The position numbers and the translations under genes are program-made. A stretch of DNA of 64,000 nt from Amoebophrya sp. A120 (lineage: Eukaryota > Sar > Dinophyceae > Syndiniales > Amoebophryaceae). The notes under the pieces were generated by a model, which worked only from the letters and a program-made list of their open reading frames with translations, did no database searches and was not told the origin of the DNA. Below, piece by piece: positions 53,001 to 61,735 of the stretch (the stretch's first letter is position 1; the number at the start of each line of letters is the position of its first letter). The stretch is from contig CAJINV010000001.1 of the NCBI GenBank assembly GCA_905178155.1, positions 6,295,860 through 6,359,859 on the forward strand, in the 5' to 3' direction.

Positions 53001-54866
53001 TGTGGCCCTTCTACCGCAGGTGAACATATCGAGGAAGACGAAGACCTGGATGAAAATAAATCCGTGAGCGCTGGTATCGAAAAAAAGAAGGATTTCGGCA
53101 CCAGTAGCAGCCTGATGGACCACCTCGAAAAGGGCTTGCTTCCGCGGAGCGAGTCTACCGAGAATCTCGGGATGCAGCAACCACGTCAGGATTATACTAG
53201 CATTTCCGCGACGGAACGAGCAAACCCGGCGGGGCTGGGGCACGAACCATTGCTGCCGCTAGAAAGAAGAAACAAGAAAGGCACGGCTCAACATTCTCGA
53301 ACATCAGAAACTAACCAACAAAACGACGACCCGCTGGTGTTTCACTCTTCCCGGTCCTCCCCGGCCTCTCCTCGCGTGAGCCGAGGACTCGCGCTCGAAG
53401 CGCGCGAAGTGCCCCGCGCTCTGAGCGTCGGCGACCTACCCGCGCTGCGGGATCGCGAGGCCGAGCTTGAAGCTCTGGAACTGGAGCTGGAAGCGAACGC
53501 GACCAAGCGGGAGGCACTCGCAGTGTTGGCCAAGCTGAAGAGTGTGGTCGCTGAGCATCGGTCGCGCGCTCCCACTGAGCACTCCGACGAGTCAGATACC
53601 GACGGGGCGGCCGTGAGTCGAACCAATTCGGCGGGACAGCGACCGCTGCGGAAAGCGAAAAACCTCAGTCGGGACAATTTCACTCCCTTTTCGTGGGACC
53701 GAACCACCAGTCCGGGCAGCAACAGCGCAACCTCGTCTGGCCTGACGGGACCACCCCCGCGTGCTACCCAGGGCGGTGTCGGGGTAGCACACCAGCCGCC
53801 GACGCTAGGGAGCAGCACCGGCCAGAGCAGCGTGCGGGGCTCGAGTTCCGCCGGGTCGACCCCCAGCTCCAACGCCGGCGGGGCAAATGCTGCGCAAATG
53901 AGCACCACCGGCGGAATGACAGTAATTGTTTCGCGATTCATGCAGACCGCTGCTACCGTGCACGGCCTGTGCTTGATCTTGCTGGCGGTCCTGTTCCTTT
54001 CGGTCGCGATGGCGCTACTGTGTGCGTTCGTGCTACAAGACCGCCGGGCGGGGCACAACACGCGAAATATCGCGATCGTCAAGAAAGAACAGAACTACGG
54101 CCGCAGCAAACGTCACTCCTCTTCAAGTAGTAGCTCCAGCAGTTCTAGCGGTTCCGAAGAGGAAAGGGCGCGGACCAGGGCAAGTATACAGCGGAAATTG
54201 CTGAAGGCGGCGGCAGCCAACAGAAGGAACGCAAACACTAGATCTGGTGCGACGACCGCCGGTGGAGGCGGGCCGTCGACATTGAACAACAGCAAGAAGC
54301 ACGGCAGTCACGAGGGACTACAGCACCACGCCGGGAGCAGCACCGGCAAACAGCGCATGAACAACAACACTTCCACGTCCCACGGGCCGCGAAGTAACCG
54401 ACCTCTTAGCTCCGGAAACAAGAAGCACGAGCGTTTCTTGTCCTCCTCGAGCAGGAAAAATAAGAACGCGCTGTTGATGTCGTCTCCCGTTTTCGCACCC
54501 CGTCCTGGCGCCTCCTGGTCGGCCGGGGCGCAACACAACTTCCGCAAGCAGTCGCTAACCTCTGGGCGTGATTCGCGGGCTTCTCCTTGCACCGACGGCG
54601 GCGTCAGTGTCACCATCGAGGAGGAACGAACAGAGAAACTACTTCAGCCCAGTCTCAGTCAGAGTAGGCATGTAGATGTACAACTACCTGCTGTTGAGCA
54701 GCAAATGCGATCCCTGGGCCGACCGGGGCACCGGGTCTCGCGGAAGGTAGTTCGCGTTTTCGGGGAAAAGCGGAATTCCATCGACGGGGCAAACGGCTCT
54801 TCTCTGCCGGGTGGAGCGACAACTTCGAGTATGCGGTCATCTCCGACCCAGATCTTGGAGGAGTAG
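50076..54866 (+). CDS. Large type I membrane protein, unknown family
   Basis: Single open frame of 1,596 residues. The likelier start is ATG 50190, giving MLALFSIIVVLVTSLLPAPA, a clean signal peptide; the first ATG adds 38 basic residues. The extracellular or lumenal part (~1,250 residues) has helical stretches (ARVAAKLTQKREELTEVGER, EAELEALELELEANATKREA), cysteines spread through the first two thirds, and beta-like segments (GQLWNRSGAFAFDPAQPWPG). A single TM helix at about 1298-1320 (LCLILLAVLFLSVAMALLCA) is followed by a basic, Ser/Asn-rich cytosolic tail with a polyserine run. Segments such as RLKFVSTAIDRTGRGHFFHY and VRFVSSHDYALGEKIFAAGD look like repeated folds. No family recognised. 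Intronless over 4.8 kb. Confidence 0.7.
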   Translation: MCVPLLKLIKRGRFQSRHIKNAPLVSSRLFVLHKSFRDMLALFSIIVVLVTSLLPAPAVALALGFGKAGLAGTRSAEAEAHQQHQESVTNFYRNFPSHGSTNDAQFIPSTTAGGRGPEAAAAVAPYDCPANGIYFAIEHDGQDANNSPKARGSASSASPGTNINSVGAYLPPLRLAKSAFVYSPSAGLQHGESWSEDAEQARVAAKLTQKREELTEVGERIWELVRAFSSSPAATPNPHDGVVVPAVSPPAQKDPVRFLRDKLRNWNAVSAQERHRLATSLAGVLDVEGGETVFEYTTKLLETKLLLVREIAQMQTEATELSRVARKGSKNRSSVRPRPRIRDLGTPVDLEAGLGDGGGEGIMGPTDNAVEDTNLGGTRRADISTLFEVIDPSSTSRSREARATPATTSDMNEPRRAVFSMQECLAEGMNAAPLGTTANDLRAHNATTREISALVTLPHQLRSCDSGRKLRLVASPVLCDNGIIYAGGVPLYALQTGQLWNRSGAFAFDPAQPWPGGQGGRGGGAFEQFSVYLEENYKGHRKRVLYIVPFGTAATVRDTTSPLAAASPVITNCPRGEYLAPAAHKSKTVRFVSSHDYALGEKIFAAGDYRELTELNLQRSLRDMHWEPHVDLMQMERTQRPLQAVDVETGHLQQHKHSATAESTVTHSLFCLSPGLIGSSLDPNYVLQLFDKSHAKKFFFEQDDRVTATRAGEELQLESSSSARQMNFREKFEGGATAASTAKAGKDRPSASLIQAGMQLIGGLIGTPRDGVEHGGTTANHTGRAASHEAKVLHSTTFAAFAEPWTTSTEFFGDHQSGTGQTPTVLGLSSSINSFEDDISKLVEEGTPAPASAQQHLEVPPGGEGGRSLVFSSIPSSGAAAAATSSGLQSEVPSLQLAPNLQTYSPSKLAEVPFHRLKFVSTAIDRTGRGHFFHYLSCGQDVLAPELAAASARSLEWDGRAEDHDGAVRLQILQYCGPSTAGEHIEEDEDLDENKSVSAGIEKKKDFGTSSSLMDHLEKGLLPRSESTENLGMQQPRQDYTSISATERANPAGLGHEPLLPLERRNKKGTAQHSRTSETNQQNDDPLVFHSSRSSPASPRVSRGLALEAREVPRALSVGDLPALRDREAELEALELELEANATKREALAVLAKLKSVVAEHRSRAPTEHSDESDTDGAAVSRTNSAGQRPLRKAKNLSRDNFTPFSWDRTTSPGSNSATSSGLTGPPPRATQGGVGVAHQPPTLGSSTGQSSVRGSSSAGSTPSSNAGGANAAQMSTTGGMTVIVSRFMQTAATVHGLCLILLAVLFLSVAMALLCAFVLQDRRAGHNTRNIAIVKKEQNYGRSKRHSSSSSSSSSSSGSEEERARTRASIQRKLLKAAAANRRNANTRSGATTAGGGGPSTLNNSKKHGSHEGLQHHAGSSTGKQRMNNNTSTSHGPRSNRPLSSGNKKHERFLSSSSRKNKNALLMSSPVFAPRPGASWSAGAQHNFRKQSLTSGRDSRASPCTDGGVSVTIEEERTEKLLQPSLSQSRHVDVQLPAVEQQMRSLGRPGHRVSRKVVRVFGEKRNSIDGANGSSLPGGATTSSMRSSPTQILEE

Positions 54867-55961
54867 GTAAAAACAGCGGGTCGTGTGCAAGAACTGGCAC
54901 GAGGACCTGACTCGCCTTTACCTGTGTCAGATCTACTGGTGGTGGGATATGCCCTCCGGATAGTGGAATTCTTCCAATGCGTATGTTGATGTATGCATGT
55001 GTAGTCATACAAGTCAAAAAAGTTGTAGTCTGAAAAAACGTAAACAAATCCATATGATTTTTGTTTCATCACTTCTTTTTGGTCTGCTAAAACTCAAAAA
55101 CACTAAAATTGATAGGTTGTCTTCATAGAATACAGTTTCAGTTGAGGACAGGTTGTGGATGACTGATCGTGATGAATGAAGCAAGCTACCGATGAAAATT
55201 CGATGACTCAGCAGTAAGTAGCCTGGTGTTGTCGTGCTGTAAGATGATTCATCTGCCTCGGGGCCGGCAACCGACTGCCATAGCGCGTGGTTGTCGAGTT
55301 GGATTTTGATCACATGTGTCCATTGAATCTAAATCTATTGCAAGCTGCAGAAGGCCTTCAACCTCCTCTGCGAATCTGCTTCGACGTCCGATCTTTTTGT
55401 CATGATATGTCAAGAAAAAAGCAAGATGGAATTCAGACCGTTGTCGTTGTAGCACTAGCAGTAGCTGCAGCTATAAATGCCTCTCCGATTCTTTCAGCCC
55501 TATTGGTTCTCCTTGAAGAAAGATAATTAATTTTATCGTGTTTATTCTCCATTTTGGCATCTCTGTAGTGTTTTCAACCCTTTCTTTCTTCATTCTGTCA
55601 GTCCACCCTAAGGTTTAATTTTGCTCTACCAGAAGGGATGCTGTTTCTACCAGGTATCTTGTTGCCTATCAATTTTCAAGTCGAGATGAAATAATTTGGA
55701 AGATGAGTATGTGTATGTTCAATGTTCTTGGTCTTGGCCCTATCTCTTCAGTATGTACAGCTTTTCGCAATGAACTTGAACCAACTCTACACGTGAGTAT
55801 GATTATTGTCGGCCTGTGATCGTGATGTTGCGCCTGCGAGTGTGAAGAGATGAAGACGCAGTGTATAATCGTGGGGTGTGTGCTGCAAGGCAAGTAAACT
55901 CGGGTTTGAGTAAATTCATCAGGGAAACAAGCAGAGAAGCAGAAGCGTCCTCGCAGACCAC
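54867..55961. other. Intergenic, no supported gene
   Basis: 1.1 kb. An 80-codon frame at 55287-55526 has a hydrophobic end but no recognisable content. The sequence ttttgtcatgatatgtcaag (near 55396) is close to the introner core, but I see no inverted repeats around it. Confidence 0.45.
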
Positions 55962-58775
55962 ATGGCGTCCTCGCTGAAGAAGATCCAACTCTCCTTAATC
56001 GGAGTGGAGGAGGCTGCAACCGGGAGTTCCGCTCCCCCTTCTACCGCAGCCTCCTCGATCCGAAACTTACCGGCGAAGCCGTTGAAGGAGGTCAGCGTGA
56101 AGAAAACTTTCGACGTCGTGGGACAGGCATACGGAGCCCTCTGCAAGGACCGCAAAAGTACTTTTCGGGTTTCGCCCATCATCTCCTGCGGCTTCTTCTT
56201 CGCGCCCCACGTCGCGATACAGGATTGCCCGCCAGTTTTGGAGGATGCGCAGCGCACGTCGGCGGAGGTGCGACTGTTTTTGAGGAAGGTCAACAGTCAA
56301 CCCGCAGCGGAAGAGTCCCTGATTCGCGTGCGCCTTTTCTTGGACCTTGTTCCAGGGGACGAAAAGATGGCAGCTGCGAGCCCCCGACGCTTTCTGGAGG
56401 TCGACGCGCGGCCAGGAACGCAATTGAGGGAGCTGCTGCAGTATTGCAAATTGGGGGTCGGCGCCGGGAAGGAGGAGCCGCGGGGGGTTTGCTTTGCTGC
56501 GTCGGCCGGCGCAACCGCAACGACTAGCGCGCTGTCACCAACAAGTAAATCGATCGCCGACGTTCAGAAAGCTTGGCAAGAACAGCGAACGGGTGACCAG
56601 AAGAACATGAACGATCCGTCTGCGGTGATCGAGCTATCTGTTTGTGACACGAAAGCTGCCAAAACGCCTGTTCCCCCGTCGATCGGTTCCACTTCCAGCA
56701 AAAGACCTGCCGGCCAAGGGAAAGATGCGGAACCTGCAAAAAAGCAGCGGAAGATGGAGGAGCCGAAAGCGCCACGCGTCGTGACGGCGAAAAAGGAAGA
56801 TGCAAACAAGTCTGCAAGCAACCAAAAGCCAGGCTTCGGCACAGCAAACAAGGTGCAGCCCTCCTCTTCTTCCTCCTCTGAAGTGGCGCCGTCATCCGCA
56901 CGCAGAGATGGAGCTTCAGCACACGGTGGGACACACACTGGAACCGTTAAAAGCGACGATGATCCGACAGCAACATCCTCCTCCTCGTCTTCAGGGGCAT
57001 CTGCGTTCGCCGATTTGGAAGCTCTCCGCGAGGCACAGCGGAAGAGGCACATGCTACCTGACACTAAATCGGCTGCGCAGCTGAATCTGAATTATAGTCG
57101 ACGAGGCGGCGGCGCACTAAATCCAAGCCCAACGTCGGAAGCCACTGTCAAGAAACAGTCGGTGGTCCTTGTAGGAACGGATGGGCAACGAGTTGAATCT
57201 CACGCCGGGAGAGCTGCAACCTCGAGTACCGCCAATCTGCCCACCGGAATGGGCGGGCCTGCATATGGATTTCTGGAACAGAAGGAGATGAAGGCAGCAG
57301 GAGCGGGAACACCGCGCTCCACTCCGCCAGGCAGCAAAAACAGCGGAAGAGCAGATCTAGGACCCGCCTCGTCCGGAGCTTCTGCAATACGCGGAACTGC
57401 AACTGCTATGTCGATGCTTGGGACCTCAACATCATCTGCAAAACCCGTTGTAGCGCCGGTTTTTCAGAACGGTTCTGTTGGGAATCATCGTCTTCATGCC
57501 AATCCTACGAATAGGAACACGAACACAATGACGAATTCCATGGCGGCCTTGTCGGCGAGAAGCAGACTGCAAGCTGCGTCTGCGGGTATTTTTAAGTCTG
57601 CAAGCGCAGTTCCTGCTGCACTGGCTGTAAATAACAGAAGTGTACTAGTTAACACGACAGCTTTGGCTCTGGCCGTTCCAGGCGCTGCAGCCGCTTCCGC
57701 GACAACTGCACAGAATTCCGACCCCGCTTTCGTCGCACGGATTCAGGGTATCGCGAAGCGGCTGGATTTTAAGGACAAAAAAGCTGAGGTCACGGACTTC
57801 TCCAACGTGAGCCAAGACCTGAAACAGGTGGGCGCGTTCAAGTCGGAGATTACCAAAGAAGTTTTGAGGCAGAGCGGTTTAGGGAAGATCCTCAGCGAGC
57901 TGTCCAAGAACAGCGATCTTCCGGCCCGGCTGCGGGATCAGGCGAAGGAGCTCGTGAATTTTCTCAAAGGCGCCGTGTTGACCAATAAAGCAGGAGACAA
58001 CAATGCAGGCGCGATTGTGCCGCTGAATAGCACCAACAGCGGCCGCACTACGCCCGGCGGTCCGCGGGCGGCCGCACCGAAAGTAGACGCGTCCATGATA
58101 CGACCGTCGGCTTTTCAAAGCGGTAATGTCAGCGCAGCTTCTGCTTCCTCAAATACTAGTCGCGCCCTCGCACTACAGGCCAGGAACGTAAAAACCTCGT
58201 CCTCCACCGCAATGGTCCTTCCGCAGCCGAAAATTACCGGCGATTACGCACTTTCCACGACGGACCACAATGCAAAGTCCAGCGGTATCACGAGCCAGCA
58301 CCGCGACGAGTGCACCGCTTTGTTCGAGAAATCAGGGCTCGGGAGCAAGGACGCAATCGACCTAGAGAACGCGATTTTTCACTACGTGGCGCATAAGCAG
58401 GAGCGCCGCAAGTACGATTTCTACGTGCGCGAGGCCCGGTCGCGGATCCGCACCAAGCCCCGCGTGATGGAAATGGTCAACCGCGGAGAGCTGTTGATTT
58501 ACCACCTTTTCCTTGTTCCCGTGGAATTCTTGCAAACGGCGGAGCAGCAGGACGAGCTGCTGGCGGAGCGTGCCAAGCTGCAGAGCAACGCGAACTTCGG
58601 CGACGATATGAAGGGCACCAAGGTGCTGGACGGCACGAGATGCCCGCGCTGTGGCAACGTGGACCGGATCTACTCCAAAACAGTGCAGCGCGGGTGGCAC
58701 AACGACCACGGCGATCCCGTGACGAGCTACCGCTGCGACGCGTGTGATCACCGATGGCGAGAGGGGGCGGATTAG
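55962..58775 (+). CDS. TFIIS-like transcription elongation factor
   Basis: Intronless, 937 residues. The C-terminal third has the three TFIIS parts in order: a LW/domain-I-like helical bundle (~600-675: DLKQVGAFKSEITKEVLRQS, ILSELSKNSDLPARLRDQAK); a central domain II (~775-885: CTALFEKSGLGSKDAIDLEN, YDFYVREARSRIRTKPRVME); and a zinc ribbon (CPRC at ~893-896, CDAC at ~925-928, ending HRWREGAD). TFIIS rescues backtracked RNA polymerase II by inserting an acidic hairpin into the active site. Here the family QTRSADEP loop reads VQRGWHNDHGDP: the adjacent Asp-Glu pair is replaced by a longer Asp-His-Gly-Asp loop. The ~590-residue N-terminus (Ser/Ala-rich with charged clusters, KKQRKMEEPKAPRVVTAKKE) is far larger than in normal TFIIS (about 300 residues in total) and nuclear-looking. 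Confidence 0.78.
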   Translation: MASSLKKIQLSLIGVEEAATGSSAPPSTAASSIRNLPAKPLKEVSVKKTFDVVGQAYGALCKDRKSTFRVSPIISCGFFFAPHVAIQDCPPVLEDAQRTSAEVRLFLRKVNSQPAAEESLIRVRLFLDLVPGDEKMAAASPRRFLEVDARPGTQLRELLQYCKLGVGAGKEEPRGVCFAASAGATATTSALSPTSKSIADVQKAWQEQRTGDQKNMNDPSAVIELSVCDTKAAKTPVPPSIGSTSSKRPAGQGKDAEPAKKQRKMEEPKAPRVVTAKKEDANKSASNQKPGFGTANKVQPSSSSSSEVAPSSARRDGASAHGGTHTGTVKSDDDPTATSSSSSSGASAFADLEALREAQRKRHMLPDTKSAAQLNLNYSRRGGGALNPSPTSEATVKKQSVVLVGTDGQRVESHAGRAATSSTANLPTGMGGPAYGFLEQKEMKAAGAGTPRSTPPGSKNSGRADLGPASSGASAIRGTATAMSMLGTSTSSAKPVVAPVFQNGSVGNHRLHANPTNRNTNTMTNSMAALSARSRLQAASAGIFKSASAVPAALAVNNRSVLVNTTALALAVPGAAAASATTAQNSDPAFVARIQGIAKRLDFKDKKAEVTDFSNVSQDLKQVGAFKSEITKEVLRQSGLGKILSELSKNSDLPARLRDQAKELVNFLKGAVLTNKAGDNNAGAIVPLNSTNSGRTTPGGPRAAAPKVDASMIRPSAFQSGNVSAASASSNTSRALALQARNVKTSSSTAMVLPQPKITGDYALSTTDHNAKSSGITSQHRDECTALFEKSGLGSKDAIDLENAIFHYVAHKQERRKYDFYVREARSRIRTKPRVMEMVNRGELLIYHLFLVPVEFLQTAEQQDELLAERAKLQSNANFGDDMKGTKVLDGTRCPRCGNVDRIYSKTVQRGWHNDHGDPVTSYRCDACDHRWREGAD

Positions 58776-59670
58776 CTGTACAAAATGAAAATTGTAATTG
58801 AGAATGTTAGCAATAGCATGGGGCTGATCCTGATAAGCAGGAAAAGGGTCTCATCGCTCAAGATACCGAGCGACAGCAAAGTGTACTCGAATGAATAAAC
58901 GATTTTTTACGAACGTGAACGTGTCCAATTTTTTCACTGAATCTAGCACATGCGAGACGCATTATCTTCAAAAAGGTCAGCAGGTGGCGGTCCTCGTGGC
59001 GGATCCGCAAAAAGAAGTTACTCCGGTCGAACTCGAACAATTACAATAACAAGTGTTCTACTTCGTGCAGAAGGTGATCCGACTGGCTCACTTCGACTCG
59101 GAGTTAAAGAGTTGCAACTGATCTCCTTGCTGCGCGAGACTGATGGTGATGTCTGTGGCATTTGATGGATAAATAAAGATCTCATATGTGTATTTGTATT
59201 TCTTTTTCCAGCTCACGGCGCCTGTGCCAGGATCATCTATTGTTCGGGTCCACCATCGTCGTGATCTCAATCTTGCTCACCGAGAGCGGTGTTTCTTTAT
59301 TCGTGCGGATTCTTTTGTGCACTTTGTGCTTATGATGGTCTTTGCCTTGGTAGAAGTTTAGGTTTCACGGTAGTTTTTCTCTTCGATAATCCTTGCTTGT
59401 TGTATTCTTTGTCTTTTTTCATGGTCCTCCGTTGTTGCTTAGGTTCAGCTACGTTTTTTGTCGTTAATAATACTTTTTCTCATCCTGGCCGCGCCTATCT
59501 ACCGTCGCACGTTCTGTCGTTCCTTTCATGCTGCAAACTTGACAAGGAAAAGCTAAAGCAGATGCACGTAATGTGATGTGAAAAGCTAACAAACTTCGAA
59601 GTTGTATCGAGGTCGCCTTGGCTATTTCCGGCGCATCAAGATAGAAGGGAGAGAAACAAAAATACCGAAG
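58776..59670. other. Intergenic, no supported gene
   Basis: About 900 bp. T-rich stretch at 59290-59480 with hydrophobic chance frames. No RNA gene recognised. Confidence 0.5.
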
Positions 59671-61735
59671 ATGATGAACACGTCGATGACCACGTCGATG
59701 ACCACGACAGTTTCTAGCAGTATGACGCAGCTTGTCAGCCGCGGTGCGCTTTTTCTCCTCTACTTGGCATTGTTCCTATCCGCCGCCCCACACAGCTTTA
59801 TTCTCCCCGCAAATGGAGACGCTGCGTCTGTCGCCGAGTTTTTCCACATGGTCGACGAATATGTGGACCACGTTCCGCCACACATGACCATCTGTCAATT
59901 CGGTCTGGTGCCCTTTCACGAGCTGCTCACGCACCAGATTTTCGCGCGCCTCACGCCGCCGAAATTCCAGAACACGTATGTGCACTTCTTGCAAGTGGAC
60001 GGTTTAGTGGATGACGGCCTCGAAACTGTCGATGAAAAAGGCGAGAAAGACAGCAGCTCAACATCATCAACTGCTGGCGAGCAACAACAAACAGAGAGCA
60101 CATACGCCTTGGATACATTAAAACTTTTGAAGGACACCTACGGGGACAAGCGGGTGAACGGATTTGGGTCAGTCAACACGTTCGACAGCTACTGCAGCAT
60201 GATTATCGTCACACTGCACTACCCACACGTCAGCTTCGAGGACGTGTCGGTCGTCGCCCGCAAGATCGATTCCATCTTCCTCGCCTACATCAAGTCCGAG
60301 GACAGCTGCCACACGCAACAGCTCGAGTGCCGGTGGATGAGTCGCAGTTGGGAGGCGGTGCTGGGCGAGGGCTCATTTTGCGGTGAGAACGTGTGCCTCG
60401 GCATGGTGCCATCGGACCAGGTGTTCGACGAGGTAATGGCGCAGAGCCCCATGGTGGAGTGCAGCGAGTTTATCGAAAACAGCGATCGACCAGCCTCCTG
60501 GACCACGCAATGGCAGCAGGACTGGTTCATTTACCACAACTTCTTCTCCAAGGAAGCGCTGCAGCGGGAGAAGAATAGCCTGACGGAACTCGGGGAACAA
60601 ACCGCCGCGGGGGTGACAGAGGCGAAGGAGCGACTGAACTTACCCGAGACGACGAATAAAAAGCTGTATTTCGCCGAGGTGGGCGCCTACCACCCGTTCA
60701 AGTACAGCAACACGCTGTTTTTCGAGAAGTGCCTCGAGTGGGACGGGATTTGCGTGGAGCCCAACCCCTACCACGCGCACCTGTTCAAAACGTACCGGCG
60801 CTGCGCCTTGGTGCCCCACTGCGTCTGGAGCAGTACGAAAACGGTGACGATGAGCTTCGCCAAGGACATGATAGAGGCGGCGGTGCCGGACGACGCCACC
60901 GGCGACATCCCGGACATCAACACCTACGACCCCTCGCAGCAGAACAACTCCAAGAAGCCCGCGCACCAGTTCGATGCGGTCTGCCTCTCGCTGGACAGCA
61001 TACTGCAGGACTTCTTCGAATTTCCGAAAAATGAGTTCGGGCAGACGCTGGTGCATTACATCTCCCTCGACGCGGAGCACGCGGAGGTCGAGATTCTGAA
61101 GGCGTTCCCCTTCTGGAAGTACGACATCAAGTATGAGAGTGTACAACTACAACTCTCCCTCCCCCTCATTTGCATGGCATGAGCAGCAATACAAACACCA
61201 ACACACGCGGAGCCTGTGCATGACAAGTTGAAGCTCACGGACCGAGTGTCGTACTCTTTGGGCTTCCGAAATTTGTCATGCAAACTATGCCACAAGGAGA
61301 AGGACAAGTGACCAAATCAATTGGGGACTTTGCATCAGTGATGCAAATTGCACAAATTCCAAATTCACAAAATGTTAAGGAGGGGGAGTTGTGCACTGTT
61401 ATATCAAGGTCTGGTTGATCGAGGTGCAGCCGGACAACTTCTACGCCGTCGACGCGATACTGTTGACGAACGGTTACGGAAAAGTTGCAGTTTTGGGCGG
61501 GGACCACGTCTACGTGAAGTTGGGCAACATTTTTACGGAGTTGGACTATCCGAGCAGTGCGAAGGCGGAGCAGGAGGCAATAATGGGGAACAAGACACAC
61601 GGATTTCATGAGCATAAACAACCGAAAATTGATTATTCGACAAATAGACCGAGGAGCGCGATGAAAAAGAAGAGGGACGACGAGGATGGGGAAGAAGGGA
61701 AGGATGAGGATGGTGGGGAAAGAGAAGATCATTGA
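59671..61735 (+). CDS. FkbM-type methyltransferase-fold protein, secretory
   Basis: Exons 59671-61131 and 61409-61735; 595 residues from ATG 59671. A hydrophobic N-terminal segment (GALFLLYLALFLSAAPHSFI) is a signal peptide or anchor. About 240 residues with cysteines follow. From residue ~333 comes the FkbM/SAM-methyltransferase pattern: KLYFAEVGAYHPFKYSNTLF, FEKCLEWDGICVEPNPYHAH, ALVPHCVWSSTKTVTMSFAK, AVCLSLDSILQDFF, HYISLDAEHAEVEILKAFPF; after the join VWLIEVQPDNFYAVDAILLT and NGYGKVAVLGGDHVYVK. In the family VEPNP follows the SAM loop and ISLDAEG..E.. is conserved. It probably methylates a sugar or lipid in the ER/Golgi or at the surface. The acidic tail (DDEDGEEGKDEDGGERED) is encoded by a 45-bp stretch repeated at 63164. 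Confidence 0.8.
61132..61408 (+). mobile_element. Introner-like intron with inverted repeats and ATCAAG direct repeat (FkbM)
   Basis: 277 bp. ATCAAG at both edges (61126-61131 and 61403-61408) is a 6-bp target-site-like duplication. The ends pair: tatgagagtgtacaact (61132-61148) against agttgtgcactgttata (61387-61403), 14 of 17. Cutting at the visible GT would shift the frame; cutting after AAG on each side gives YDIK-VWLIEVQ, so the intron is TA...AG. Interior gaaatttgtcatgcaaac (from 61268) is the shared core. Confidence 0.82.

Noticed and set aside
55380-55420. TTTGTCATG core outside any gene
   Set aside because: No inverted or direct repeats found around it; taken as chance.
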